The translations under genes were made by a program, and so were the position numbers. The notes beneath the pieces are model-generated. The model was not told the DNA's origin and did no database searches. It saw nothing but the letters and a program-made list of their open reading frames with translations. Shown piece after piece: positions 25,868 through 34,693 of a stretch of DNA of 64,000 nucleotides; position 1 is the stretch's first letter; every line of letters begins with the position of its first letter. The stretch comes from Ottowia oryzae (GTDB lineage Bacteria; Pseudomonadota; Gammaproteobacteria; Burkholderiales; Burkholderiaceae_C): NCBI RefSeq assembly GCF_003008535.1, contig NZ_CP027666.1:2531501-2595500 (forward strand). Direction: 5' to 3'.

Positions 25868-27004
25868 ATGGCACTTATCCAATACCTGACCCAGATCGAG
25901 TTTGACTACGGTGCGGTGGCGCAATTGCCCCAGCACTGCGCCCGCGTGGGCATGACCCGTCCGTTGATCGTGACGGACGCGGGCGTCGTCGCCGCCGGCG
26001 TGCTGCAACCCGTGCTGGCCGCGCTGGGCGACTTGCCCCACGCCGTGTTCGACGCCACGCCCTCCAACCCGACCGAAGCCGCCGTGCGCGCCGCCACGGC
26101 GCTGTACCAGCAGCACCAGTGCGACGGCCTGATCGCCGTGGGCGGCGGCAGCGCCATCGACTGCGCCAAGGGCGTGGCCATCGCCGCCACGCACCCCGGG
26201 CCGCTGAAGACTTACGCCACCATCGAAGGCGGCTCGCCCAAAATCACCGAAGCCGTGGCCCCGCTGATTGCCGTACCCACCACGGCCGGCACGGGCAGCG
26301 AGGTGGCGCGCGGCGCCATCGTCATCGTCGACGACGGGCGCAAGCTGGGTTTTCACAGCTGGCACCTGATGCCCAAGGCCGCCATTTGCGACCCGGCCCT
26401 CACGCTGGGCCTGCCGCCCATGCTGACCGCCGCCACCGGCATGGACGCGATCGCCCATTGCATGGAAACCTTCATGGCGCCCGCCTTCAACCCGCCTGCC
26501 GACGGCATTGCGCTGGAAGGCCTGCGCCGCGGCTGGGCTGCCATCGAGCGCGCCACGCGCGACGGCAGCGACCGCGCCGCGCGCCTGGACATGATGGCCG
26601 CCAGCATGCACGGCGCGATGGCCTTTCAGAAGGGCTTGGGCTGTGTGCATTCGCTCAGCCACAGCCTGGGCGGGGTCAACCCCAAGCTGCACCACGGCAC
26701 GCTGAACGCAGTGTTCCTGCCGGCGGTGATCCGCTTCAACGCAGGGGCTGAATCGCTTCAAAAAGAAGAGCGCCTGGCGCGCATGGCACAAGCGATGGGG
26801 CTCGATTCAGGCACCGACGTGGCGCAAGCCGTGCACGACATGACGGCTCGCCTGGGCCTGCCCACCGGCCTGCGTGCGATGGGGGTCACAGAAGACCTGT
26901 TCGACGCCGTGATTGAGCACGCCCTGCTCGACCACTGCCACAAGACCAACCCGCGCATCGCCTCGCCCGAAGACTACCGCGCGATGCTGGTTGAATCGAT
27001 GTGA
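25868..27004 (+). CDS. Iron-containing alcohol dehydrogenase
   Basis: A 378-residue group III dehydrogenase. The NAD-binding motif GGGSAIDCAKGVAI, the phosphate-binding PTTAGTGSEVARGAIV and the metal-ligand residues (Asp in MDAIAHCMETFMAP and the His residues of HSLSHSLGG and DHCHKTNPR) are present. Substrates may be an alcohol, aldehyde or related short carbonyl. Start is the ATG at 25868; the in-frame extension upstream overlaps the lipoprotein promoter region. Its 3' end overlaps the last 31 bases of an opposing ABC-2 permease gene. Confidence 0.9.
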   Translation: MALIQYLTQIEFDYGAVAQLPQHCARVGMTRPLIVTDAGVVAAGVLQPVLAALGDLPHAVFDATPSNPTEAAVRAATALYQQHQCDGLIAVGGGSAIDCAKGVAIAATHPGPLKTYATIEGGSPKITEAVAPLIAVPTTAGTGSEVARGAIVIVDDGRKLGFHSWHLMPKAAICDPALTLGLPPMLTAATGMDAIAHCMETFMAPAFNPPADGIALEGLRRGWAAIERATRDGSDRAARLDMMAASMHGAMAFQKGLGCVHSLSHSLGGVNPKLHHGTLNAVFLPAVIRFNAGAESLQKEERLARMAQAMGLDSGTDVAQAVHDMTARLGLPTGLRAMGVTEDLFDAVIEHALLDHCHKTNPRIASPEDYRAMLVESM

Positions 27005-28164
27005 CCGCTGGGCGGCAGTGCCCGCCGCCCGCTGCACAGCCGCCAAGACGCCCAGGCGCCGTACACCGCGCACAGCGCCGCCAGCAGCGTCAACCAGCGG
27101 GCCACGTCGGCCGGGCTGGCGCCCATCTGGTTGATGGGCACGAAGGCCTGCACCCCCGCCGTGGCGGGTGACAGCTGCGCCAGCCAGGCGGTCAGGCGCG
27201 GCATCTGGTCCAGCGGCCAGGCGGCGCCCGTCATGAAGAACAACACGATGGACGTGGGCGCCAGCCACATCATGGCGCGCTCCGGCGCGGGCATGTAGCT
27301 GCCAATCGCCATGCCCAGGCTGGCCACCGTGGCCGCGTAAAGGGGCACCATCCACGCCAGATGGCCCAGTTGCAGCGTGCGTGGCATGTCTTCCGCCCAA
27401 AAGGCCCAACCGAAGAAGAACGCCGCCGCGCCCGTGCCCACGCACACCAGCGCCGACAGCGTGCCCAGAAAGTAGCCCGGCGTACACGCCAGGCGCCCCG
27501 CACGCCGCCGGGTGGCGATCAACATGGCGCTGCCAAACAGCAAGGTTTGCTGCAGGATGAGCAGGCTGACGGCCGGGTACACGTAGCTGGCGTACCCCTC
27601 TACCGGGTTGAACAGCGGGCGCACCACCAGCTCGGCCGGTGCTTGGCGATGAATCTGATCAGTGAGCGGCCCGGCCTGGCGCCGCACGGCGTCCAGCACC
27701 ACGCCCTTGATGGCCGTGCCAATGGCGCTGGCGCGCGTCAGGTAGGCGCCGTTCACCCACACGCCCACGCCAGCACCCGCCTCGCCCGCCGCCAGCGCAC
27801 GTGTCAGCCCGGCAGGCAGCAGCACGATGCCGTCGGCCTGGCGCTGCTTCACGGCCTGCACGGCGCTGGCGTAGTCGGCCACGGTGCCGGCCACCGCCAC
27901 CTCGCGCGTGTCGCCAAGGGCCTGTGCCAGCGCGCGTGTGGCGGGCGTGTTTTCTTCATCCACCACGATCACCGGCACCGATAGGGTGGCCTGCTGGCGG
28001 TAAGGCAGCGGGTAATAGAAGGCGTAGAACACCACGGCCAGCACCATGGTCAGCACCAGGTCGCGCGTGGTGGCGATCTGCAGCAGCGTGCCGGCCCATC
28101 CCGCGCCAAAGCCGCTGGATGGCTGCACGGCGGCGCCGTCAGCCGAACAATCAGGGTGCCGCAT
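26974..28164 (-). CDS. ABC-2 type exporter permease B
   Basis: A 396-residue inner-membrane protein of the ABC-2 (YhhJ/YbhR) type. One N-terminal membrane helix (VLTMVLAVVFYAFYYPLPY) is followed by a large periplasmic domain with SVPVIVVDEENTPATRALAQAL and IVLLPAG, then five C-terminal helices beginning at SYVYPAVSLLILQQTLLF. The start overlaps the preceding permease gene by 14 bases. Fourth and last gene of a TolC-HlyD-permease-permease operon; no ATPase gene is present. Its 3' end overlaps the alcohol dehydrogenase gene tail to tail. Confidence 0.85.
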   Translation of the reverse strand: MRHPDCSADGAAVQPSSGFGAGWAGTLLQIATTRDLVLTMVLAVVFYAFYYPLPYRQQATLSVPVIVVDEENTPATRALAQALGDTREVAVAGTVADYASAVQAVKQRQADGIVLLPAGLTRALAAGEAGAGVGVWVNGAYLTRASAIGTAIKGVVLDAVRRQAGPLTDQIHRQAPAELVVRPLFNPVEGYASYVYPAVSLLILQQTLLFGSAMLIATRRRAGRLACTPGYFLGTLSALVCVGTGAAAFFFGWAFWAEDMPRTLQLGHLAWMVPLYAATVASLGMAIGSYMPAPERAMMWLAPTSIVLFFMTGAAWPLDQMPRLTAWLAQLSPATAGVQAFVPINQMGASPADVARWLTLLAALCAVYGAWASWRLCSGRRALPPSGHIDSTSIAR

Positions 28165-29329
28165 GCGCCGCCTCGTGGGTGTTGGGCGCAGGCCGGGGCT
28201 GCGGGCGGCGTGCCAGCGCCATCAGCGCACAAGCCACTCCGCCGGCGATCAGCACATAGCCCAGCAACACCGCGCCGGGCCGCAGCGCCAGCGCGGGCGG
28301 CGAGCCCAGGGCCTGGTCCATCGCCAGCGCCAGGTAATGCGGGTATGGCAGCACGGCGCTCCAGCCCACGGCCAGCCAGGATGCGCCATTCAGCGGCAGC
28401 GTACCCCCAGAAAACGCCAGAGCCGATCCCGCGTAGATGGCCGTCAGCGACAGCGCCGTGCCCACGCGCTTGGCGCCCGCCACCAGCAGGGCCGAAATCG
28501 CCGCCGTGGCCATGAACAGCAGCACCTGCCCCAGCCACGCCAGGGCGATGCTGCCTTGCGGGCGCCAGTCGCGCACGCCCGCCAGCCAGATCAGCCACAC
28601 GGCGCCCCAAAAGCCCATCAGCAGCACCGCGGGGCCCATCTTGCCGGCCAGCGCCATTGGCAGGTTGCGCTGGCGCCGCGCCCACCCGCGCAGGCTGCCG
28701 CGGCGCAACTCGCGCCCCAGGGCCATCACGGTGGCGCAGGCCACCACCAGATGCAGCACCGCGGGCTGCACCATGGCTTCCAGGTAGCCCTCAAACGACG
28801 CCTGCGGGTTGAACAGCACGCTGGTCTGCACCGTGGGCAGCGTGCGACGCACCGCCGGCAGCACCGCATTGAGCTCGTGCGCCAGCAGCGCCGGGGTGGC
28901 CGTGGCCGTCACCGCACCTTCAATGGCGCTTTCGGCCAGTTTGCCCACCGACAGAAAGCTGGCGTTGTAGTACACGGTCAGCACCGGCGACTGGGCGCGC
29001 GCCAGGCCTTGGGCAGCGCCTGGCGGAATCTGCAGCGCGGCCACCACCTGGCCGCCACGCAGGGCCTTCAGCACCGCCGCCGCGTCGGGCGTGGTGATGG
29101 CCACTTTCAGGGTGGGCGAAGCCGCCAGTGCGCTGGCAAGCTCGCGGCTGAAGGCGCTGCCGTCCTGGTCGATCACGGCCACCGGCAGCTGGCGCGCCAC
29201 GCCGCCCACGAAGATGCTGGCGACAATGGCAATGGTTGCCAGCGGGAACAGCGTCAGCAGCGCCAGATCGGCAGGGCTGCGCAGCAAATGCCGCCATTCG
29301 GCCACCCAGGCACGCCAGAACGAACGCAT
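28151..29329 (-). CDS. ABC-2 type exporter permease A
   Basis: A 392-residue inner-membrane protein with the same plan as its neighbour: helix near residues 22-40 (LLTLFPLATIAIVASIFVGG), a periplasmic domain containing LPVAVIDQDGSAFSRELASAL and VVAALQIPPGAAQGLARAQ, and a C-terminal block of five or six helices. I prefer the ATG at 29329, since homology starts at MRSFWRAWVAEWRHLLRSP; a GTG at 29356 overlapping the hlyD-like stop is possible. The two permeases are probably a heterodimer exporting a substrate through the HlyD and TolC proteins. Confidence 0.83.
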   Translation of the reverse strand: MRSFWRAWVAEWRHLLRSPADLALLTLFPLATIAIVASIFVGGVARQLPVAVIDQDGSAFSRELASALAASPTLKVAITTPDAAAVLKALRGGQVVAALQIPPGAAQGLARAQSPVLTVYYNASFLSVGKLAESAIEGAVTATATPALLAHELNAVLPAVRRTLPTVQTSVLFNPQASFEGYLEAMVQPAVLHLVVACATVMALGRELRRGSLRGWARRQRNLPMALAGKMGPAVLLMGFWGAVWLIWLAGVRDWRPQGSIALAWLGQVLLFMATAAISALLVAGAKRVGTALSLTAIYAGSALAFSGGTLPLNGASWLAVGWSAVLPYPHYLALAMDQALGSPPALALRPGAVLLGYVLIAGGVACALMALARRPQPRPAPNTHEAAHAAP

Positions 29330-29352
29330 GGCCCCTGCCCCGCCCCGCCGGT

Positions 29353-30360
29353 TCACTGCGGCCAGGCAAACAGCACGCTCATGCCGGGGCGCAGGCCCTC
29401 GACCGGCGCGCTGGGCGACAGGCGCAATTCAAACGTGCGCACGTCAAAACCCGACGACTGCTGTGTAGCGCGCCAGGTGGCGAATTCACCCATGGGCGCG
29501 ATGGCGGTCACGGTGAAGGCCACCGCCTTGGCGCCCAGCGCCGGCACATCACCCTTGAGCACCTTGCCCTTGGCCATGCCTTGGTATTGGTCCTCGCGCA
29601 GGGCCAGGCGCACCCAGGCATGGTCCAGATCAATCACCTGGAACACCGGGCTGAGCGGGCCAACGATTTCGCCGGGCTGGGCCAGCCGCGCAGCCACCTC
29701 GCCGCTGACGGGGGTGACCAAGCGCGTTTCCTGGTTGATCGCCTCGGCGGTCTGCAGGGCTGAGCGGGCCACGTCTTCGCGCGCCTGGGCGGCGTGGCGC
29801 ACATCGGGCCGCGCACCGGCCACCAGTTTTTGCCACTGCGCGCGCGACGCATCGGCTGCGCGTGCGGTGGACACGCGGGCGGCGTGCGCCTCGTCGCGGC
29901 GCTGGGCGGCGATCACGCCTTCGGCAAACAGGGTGTCGGCGCGCTTGGCCGATACCGCAGCCAGATCGGCCTGCGCCTTGGCGGCGTCCCACACCGCGCG
30001 GGCAGCGGCAATGTCTTCGGGCCGGGCGATGTCGTCCGCCACCTTGCGCTGCGCCTCGGCGATGGCCAGCGCGCCGGCGGCCTGGTCGCGCACGCCCGTC
30101 AGCTCAGGGCTGGACAGCACCGCCAGCACTTCGCCAGCCTTGACGGATTGCCCCAGTGACGCGTTGAGCTTGTCCACCCTCGCCATCACCTTGGTCGATA
30201 CGTTGACCTGCTCGGCCTCTACCGTGCCTTGCAGGGTTTCGGCCTTGGTGCGCCCCGACAGCCACAGGCCGATGCCCAGCGCGATGGCGATCACGATCAG
30301 GGCCAGCCAGAGAAGGTACAGGCGCCAGCGGCCCGGCGCGGCAGAACGGGTGGTGGTCAT
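29353..30360 (-). CDS. HlyD-family periplasmic adaptor
   Basis: A 335-residue membrane-fusion protein. An N-terminal anchor (LYLLWLALIVIAIALGIGLWL) is followed by a lipoyl-like half (LQGTVEAEQVNVSTKVMARVDKLN), a long Ala-rich coiled-coil hairpin (residues about 95-210) and the second lipoyl/beta-barrel half (TPVSGEVAARLAQPGEIVGP). It would link the ABC-2 permeases to the outer-membrane TolC-like channel. The start overlaps the tolC-like stop by four bases (ATGA). Confidence 0.9.
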   Translation of the reverse strand: MTTTRSAAPGRWRLYLLWLALIVIAIALGIGLWLSGRTKAETLQGTVEAEQVNVSTKVMARVDKLNASLGQSVKAGEVLAVLSSPELTGVRDQAAGALAIAEAQRKVADDIARPEDIAAARAVWDAAKAQADLAAVSAKRADTLFAEGVIAAQRRDEAHAARVSTARAADASRAQWQKLVAGARPDVRHAAQAREDVARSALQTAEAINQETRLVTPVSGEVAARLAQPGEIVGPLSPVFQVIDLDHAWVRLALREDQYQGMAKGKVLKGDVPALGAKAVAFTVTAIAPMGEFATWRATQQSSGFDVRTFELRLSPSAPVEGLRPGMSVLFAWPQ

Positions 30361-32006
30361 GGCAGGCTCCCTGCAGAGGCTGGCGCCAGGCGGTATTCGG
30401 CCTGCGCCATGTGTTGGGTGAATTCGTCGTCGCGGCTGCTGGCGGCCAGCAAGGCGGCCAGCGACAGGTCGTACTCCAGCGCGGCGGCCACGCGCTGCCC
30501 TTCGGCCAGCGACAACGCCGATTGCGCGGTGATCACGTCGGTGGCCGTGCCTACGCCTTCGCGGAAAGACAGCTGCTGCACGCGCAGGTTCTCGCGCGCG
30601 GCCACCAGGCTGGAATCCAGCGACAGGAAGGTCTGGCGCGCCAGCTCGGTCTGGTTCCAGGCGCGGGTGATCTGCTGGCGGGCGTCGCGCTCGGCCGCCT
30701 GCTTGGCGCGGTCTGCCGCGCGTTCGCGGGATTCGGCGGCCTGCAGCATGTCGCGCCGGTCGATGTTCGACACCAGCGTGAACTGCACACCCACGCCCAC
30801 CACCCAGTCCGGGTCCACCGGCATGGCGTGGCGGCGGTTGAAGTTGTAGGTGCCGTACAAAAACGCGTTGGGCCTGAGCGATGCCGCCGCCAAGTCGCGC
30901 GCGGCGCTGGCGCCCACGCGCGCCGCCTCGGCCGCACGCACCTCGGGGCGCTGCGCGGCGCCCGATTCCAGAAACTGCTCCAGTGGCGGCAGCGGGTCGG
31001 CGCGCACGAACAGCGGCGTGGTGGGCGCCACGCTGCCCGGCACATCCAGCAGGCGCGACAGATCGTCCTGCGCGTTGGTCAGCTGCAGCCGCGCACGGTC
31101 CACGCCGCGCTGGGCAGCGTCGCGCGCCACGCCCACCTCCAGCATGCGCGAGCGCGCCAGCACGCCCGCAGCCACCATGCGTTCGGCGTTGTGCGCGTGG
31201 GCTTGCAGCGCGGTCAGTTGCGCCTCATTGGTCGCCAGCAACTGCAGCGCGGCCTGCTGCCCGAAGTACGCCCGCGCCAGGTCCAGCTGCGACAGCGACG
31301 CCGCGCCGCTGCGCGCGGCCTGTGCCAGGGCGACTTGCGCCTCGGCGCCTTTGCGCACGGCGGCGTCGGCCCCGCCGGTGTAGAACGGCCACACGGCCGT
31401 CAGTGAAGGGCGAAAGACCGACTGGCGCGCGGTGTAATTCAGGCTGTCAGGCAAGGCGCCGAGCAGGCCGGGCAAGGCGCCGCTGACCAGCGAACCGGCC
31501 TGCCCCACCGCCGGCTGCAGTGCGGGTGGAAACTGGCTCGGCAAGGTGCCCAGAAACTCGTCGATGCGGTTTTGCACATCGCCGCGGGCCGAGGCCAGGT
31601 CCACCGACAGCGACTTCTGGTAGCGCAGCCAGTTGGCCGACAGCGACACGATGGGCCCGCCGACGTGGCGCACGGCGCGCGCGCCCGCCTCGCCAGCGCG
31701 CACGGCCTCATCGCGCCCCGCCAGCAGCGGCGAGCCCTCGCGCTGCAGCGCTGCCGCCTGCGCGAACGAAAGTGCCATCGGCTGGCGGACCGCTGATGCG
31801 GCCGATTTGGCTGATTTGGCCGAGACAGCCGGTGAGGCTGGCGCCGACAAGGGCGGCACCGGCAACGCCTGTGCGCCCTGCCCGCCCACCGCGCCGCTCT
31901 GCGCCCAGGCGGTGGGCGCGGCCAGCGCCAGCAGGCTTGCGCAAGCCAGGGGCCGCAGTACGCCGCCTGCCGCCAGCGGGCCGCGCTGGCCGGATCGCTC
32001 ACTCAT
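30357..32006 (-). CDS. TolC-family outer-membrane efflux protein
   Basis: A 549-residue outer-membrane channel, somewhat longer than the usual 420-490 because of an Ala/Pro-rich N-terminal segment. The signal peptide ends near TAWAQ. Two OEP repeats are recognisable, the first from FAQAAALQREGSPLLAGRDEAV and the second from RPEVRAAEAARVGASAARDLAAASLRPNAFLYG. I chose ATG 32006 for the GAGGGGG ribosome site nine bases upstream; an ATG at 32030 or 32039 is in frame. First gene of the TolC-HlyD-ABC-2 operon. Confidence 0.88.
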   Translation of the reverse strand: MSERSGQRGPLAAGGVLRPLACASLLALAAPTAWAQSGAVGGQGAQALPVPPLSAPASPAVSAKSAKSAASAVRQPMALSFAQAAALQREGSPLLAGRDEAVRAGEAGARAVRHVGGPIVSLSANWLRYQKSLSVDLASARGDVQNRIDEFLGTLPSQFPPALQPAVGQAGSLVSGALPGLLGALPDSLNYTARQSVFRPSLTAVWPFYTGGADAAVRKGAEAQVALAQAARSGAASLSQLDLARAYFGQQAALQLLATNEAQLTALQAHAHNAERMVAAGVLARSRMLEVGVARDAAQRGVDRARLQLTNAQDDLSRLLDVPGSVAPTTPLFVRADPLPPLEQFLESGAAQRPEVRAAEAARVGASAARDLAAASLRPNAFLYGTYNFNRRHAMPVDPDWVVGVGVQFTLVSNIDRRDMLQAAESRERAADRAKQAAERDARQQITRAWNQTELARQTFLSLDSSLVAARENLRVQQLSFREGVGTATDVITAQSALSLAEGQRVAAALEYDLSLAALLAASSRDDEFTQHMAQAEYRLAPASAGSLP

Positions 32007-32202
32007 AGACACTGCCCCCTCGGTATTCATGACAAGCATTGTGCCGCCCCCTGATGCGGGCGCGACGCCGGGCTTGATCGGGGCCGGAGCCGGGGCCTGT
32101 CATCTGCTTTTCAGCGGCGTTTCCGGGGCGTGTCTGCGGCGCAAGGGCGTCAGCGGCGCCTTGGCGGGCTTACGGCAGCATCAGAGCGGTATCACATCAG
32201 CA

Positions 32203-33392
32203 TCACAGCGGCGTGAGCCGCGCCGCCTCCGGCTTGTCCAGCCACGCCTGAAACTCGTCCGCCAGCTGGCGCGCGGCCTGCACCGACGCCGTCCAGGCCT
32301 TGACGCGCTCGGGGTGCGTCAGGCGCTGAAAGTCGGTGCGGTCAGGCAGCTTGGCGCCGGGCAGGCTTTGCACCCATTCGGGCCGTGGGGCCAGCACCAG
32401 CATGTGGCTCAGACGCGCGGTGGCACCGTGGCGCCATTTCAGGCCCTTGTCGAGCCAGCCGGGCACCACGGCTTGCTGGAAGTGCGGGTACAGCACGATG
32501 CTGCCGTTTGGGCGAGATAGTTCATCAAATCCACCTTCAGAGCCCGCCGCACCAGCGCTGGCAGCTATGGAAGTGGTAGCGTTGTAAGCCAGGTGCAGGT
32601 GGTAGTCGGTGATGCCGCCGTCCCAGTACGCGCCGCGCGGCGCGCCGGGAATGTCGTGCACGGCCTGGAGGATGAAGGGGATGGAGCCGCTGGCCTGCAG
32701 CGCGGGGTAGAAGTTCTGCACCGTGAGCGGCACCTGCTGCGTGCGCAGGTCCCCGGGGTTGAACGGCAGGCGGGGCAGCGGCGCGATGGCCTCGGTGGTC
32801 GCATTGGTTGCGGACGTGGGCGTGGGCGTGGGCGCGGAGAAAACCACCCGCTCGATCCACGCGCCCAGTGCGCGGCGGCTGGCCACGTTGGTCAGGGCCG
32901 CGCCCAGGTAGCCCAGCGGGGTGCGCCAGCGGCCTTCGCGCGCCAGCACGTGCCGCCCGTGCGAGGCCACCACGTGCAGCCGATAGCGCGGGTGGGCCAG
33001 CAGCGTGGGCACGTGGCCCTCGAACATGGTGCGCAGGTTTTGCGCGAAGGTGGCGCTGACCTGCTCCGGCAGCGGCAGCTTGCGCCCCGGCGGGGCCTTC
33101 ATGTCGCCGTGGATGTAGCCCGTCTCCAGCGCCTGGAAGGCGGCACCGGGTCGTCCATGCAGGCGGCGGCCATGCGCCACGCGCCGATGGAGGCGCCCAC
33201 CAGATCCACGGGCTGGGCTGCCTGCGGCAGCCATTGGCCGAAGATGAAGCGGTCCAGCGGCCCCAGGATCAGCCCCTTGGGCCCACCCGCTGCGGCGGGC
33301 ACGGTGGCCACGTCGGCGGGCGACAGGCCATGGCGCTCGATATGGCGGCGCGCGGCGGGGCCGGCGTAGAGGGCAAGAGCGGGTTCGGGCAT
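32203..33392 (-). pseudogene. Patatin-like phospholipase, frameshifted
   Basis: Two frames together encode a patatin-like protein of about 395 residues. Frame one (33392 to about 33150) gives AAGGPKGLILGPLDRFIFGQWL and the nucleophile elbow GASIG. Frame two (about 33155 to 32203) continues AAFQALETGYIHGDMKAPPGRK, and later the catalytic Asp in YWDGGITDYHLH. A single missing base near 33150, in a C/G run, joins them. Residues SIAASAGAA in frame two come from an interspersed repeat that stays in frame. It may be a sequencing error or a recent lesion. Ser and Asp of the dyad are both present. Confidence 0.75.
32533..32586 (-). repeat. Interspersed repeat, copy 9, inside the patatin gene
   Basis: Plus-strand text CACCAGCGCTGGCAGCTATG then GAAGTGGTAGCG. 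In the coding frame it gives TTSIAASAGAAGS, almost the same peptide as the copy inside ygfZ, which is an unrelated gene. Confidence 0.7.
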
Positions 33393-33433
33393 GGCGCGGC
33401 AGGATTGGGTTGGGCGCTTGTTTTTGTATAAAA

Positions 33434-33487
33434 AGTGCTGCCAGCGCAGGCTGCACCAGCGCTGGCAGCTATGAATAGCGAAGCATA
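33434..33487 (-). repeat. Interspersed repeat, copy 10, upstream of patatin
   Basis: Plus-strand text GCTGCCAGCGCAGGCTGCAC then CAGCGCTGGCAGCTATGAATAGCG. It lies about 40 bases upstream of the patatin start. Confidence 0.65.
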
Positions 33488-33567
33488 TCGGCGGCAGGCC
33501 GGCTGCGCGTGGCGGGCCCATGGGCAGCGCGCCGCTCGCCCACGGCGTCACTGCCGCAGCGCGTGCG

Positions 33568-33933
33568 TCAAAACGTGATGACCTTGTCGGCCTGCAGCGT
33601 GGCCTCGGCCAGTTCGGCCAGCGTGCCGATGCTCACCCCGCCGATCAGCGGGAGCGACAACAGCCCCCGGTTGGCCGCGCAGGTCTTGCACAGGCGCACG
33701 GGCACGCCGTGGCCGACCAGCTGCTCCAGCATGTCCTGCAGCGTGTGGCCCGACGCATCCTGCTGGCCGGGCAGCGCCAGCACGGTGGCGTCGGACATCA
33801 GAAACACATCCAGCAGCGGCTTGTCGCCCTCGCGCGCGGCCAGGGCCAGCGCCAGACGCAGGGCAGACAGGCAGCGCTCGCTGCCATACGGCGGCGCGTG
33901 AACGATGAGGAGGATTTTTTGCGGGCTGTTCAT
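33568..33933 (-). CDS. DsrE-family sulfur-relay-like protein
   Basis: A 121-residue single-domain protein of the DsrE/DsrF fold: ILLIVHAPPYGSERCLSALRLALAL, VFLMSDATVLALPGQQ and RLCKTCAANRGL, with Cys residues in the last segment at a position used in sulfur transfer by some members. The C-terminus GVSIGTLAELAEATLQADKVITF is standard for the family. No sulfur-metabolism genes are near, so a precise role is not assigned. The ATG at 33933 follows an AT-rich stretch containing AGGAGGATTTTTT only in the antisense direction. The gene is monocistronic. Confidence 0.85.
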   Translation of the reverse strand: MNSPQKILLIVHAPPYGSERCLSALRLALALAAREGDKPLLDVFLMSDATVLALPGQQDASGHTLQDMLEQLVGHGVPVRLCKTCAANRGLLSLPLIGGVSIGTLAELAEATLQADKVITF

Positions 33934-34068
33934 GGGGTGGAGCGTACGGGATCAAGATGCGCAGCCAGCGCTGGGCCGGCGGCGCGCTGAGGCAGGCCCG
34001 TGAAGGCCATCGCTTGCATTGTGCAACCTGCGAGGGTGGGCAGCTCAGCTCAGGGCAGCGTTAGCAGG

Positions 34069-34131
34069 TTGCTCTTCATTTCATAGCTGCTGGCGCGCTG
34101 TGCGCCTGCGCCAAGACCCATTTTGGCATCA
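34069..34131 (+). repeat. Interspersed repeat, copy 11
   Basis: Reads TTTCATAGCTGCTGGCGCGC then GCGCCTGCGCCAAGACCC and a TTTTGG tail. It lies in the gap downstream of the merR-type gene. Confidence 0.65.
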
Positions 34132-34152
34132 AGTATTGGGCATGCCAGCGCA

Positions 34153-34617
34153 TCAGTTGCGGCCGGCGCCGTGCACCTCGGCCAGGTGGCGCGCCGCGCT
34201 GCGGGCGGTGTCGGGCAGATCGGGCGCGGCTTCGGCCAGCCCGGTCAGCACGCCGCATTCGTCGGCATGGGCGCCACTGGCGCAGCGCGCGCGCAGCGCT
34301 TTCAGCTGCCGCTCCAGCGCGCGCAGCTCGCGGATGCGGTGGCTGACATGCTCGATGTGCGCGTCCAGCACGCGGTCGGCGGCGTGGGGGTCGGCGTCGG
34401 GGTCGTCGCGCACCTGCAGCAGCGCGCGGATTTCCTGCAGCGACATGTCCAGGTTGCGGCTGGCGCGGATGAACTGCAGGCGCTCCAGGTGCGCGGCTTC
34501 GTACTGGCGGTAATTGGCTTCGTTGCGCGCGGGTGCGGGCAGCAGGCCCTCGCGCTCGTAAAAGCGGATGGTGTCCACCGGCGTGCCGGAGGCGGTGGCG
34601 AGGTCGCCGATCTTCAT
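34153..34617 (-). CDS. MerR-family regulator, Cd/Pb/Zn-responsive type
   Basis: A 154-residue activator with the MerR winged helix at the N-terminus (MKIGDLATASGTPVDTIRFYEREGLLP) and a long dimerisation helix. Cys residues occur in the metal-binding region (RCASGAHADECGVLTGL), matching the CadR/PbrR pattern, and the C-terminus is HGAGRN-like. The ATG at 34617 has AAGGAG at the right distance. It is divergent from cadA across 76 bases that carry a MerR-type operator, so it very probably controls cadA in response to Cd, Pb or Zn. Confidence 0.88.
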   Translation of the reverse strand: MKIGDLATASGTPVDTIRFYEREGLLPAPARNEANYRQYEAAHLERLQFIRASRNLDMSLQEIRALLQVRDDPDADPHAADRVLDAHIEHVSHRIRELRALERQLKALRARCASGAHADECGVLTGLAEAAPDLPDTARSAARHLAEVHGAGRN

Positions 34618-34654
34618 GGCTTTCTCCTTGACCTTGGTCAATCGCCGTGGGCGC

Positions 34655-34685
34655 TTGACTCTGGAGTCACTTCAGGGTTTCCAAT
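34655..34685 (+). promoter_or_regulatory. MerR-type operator-promoter for cadA
   Basis: The -35 box TTGACT (34655-34660) overlaps a dyad ACTCTGGAGT-C-ACTTCAGGGT (34658-34678, 8 of 10 pairs). A weak -10 (TCCAAT, 34680) leaves a 19-base spacer, longer than normal as in MerR-regulated promoters. The predicted start is very near the ATG at 34694, which favours the start at 34718. Confidence 0.6.
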
Positions 34686-34693
34686 GCTAGTCA

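Noticed and set aside
28046..30421. Plus-strand open frame of about 790 codons
   Set aside because: It runs antisense through the ABC-2 permeases and the HlyD gene, with Arg/Gln/His-rich translation and no domain.
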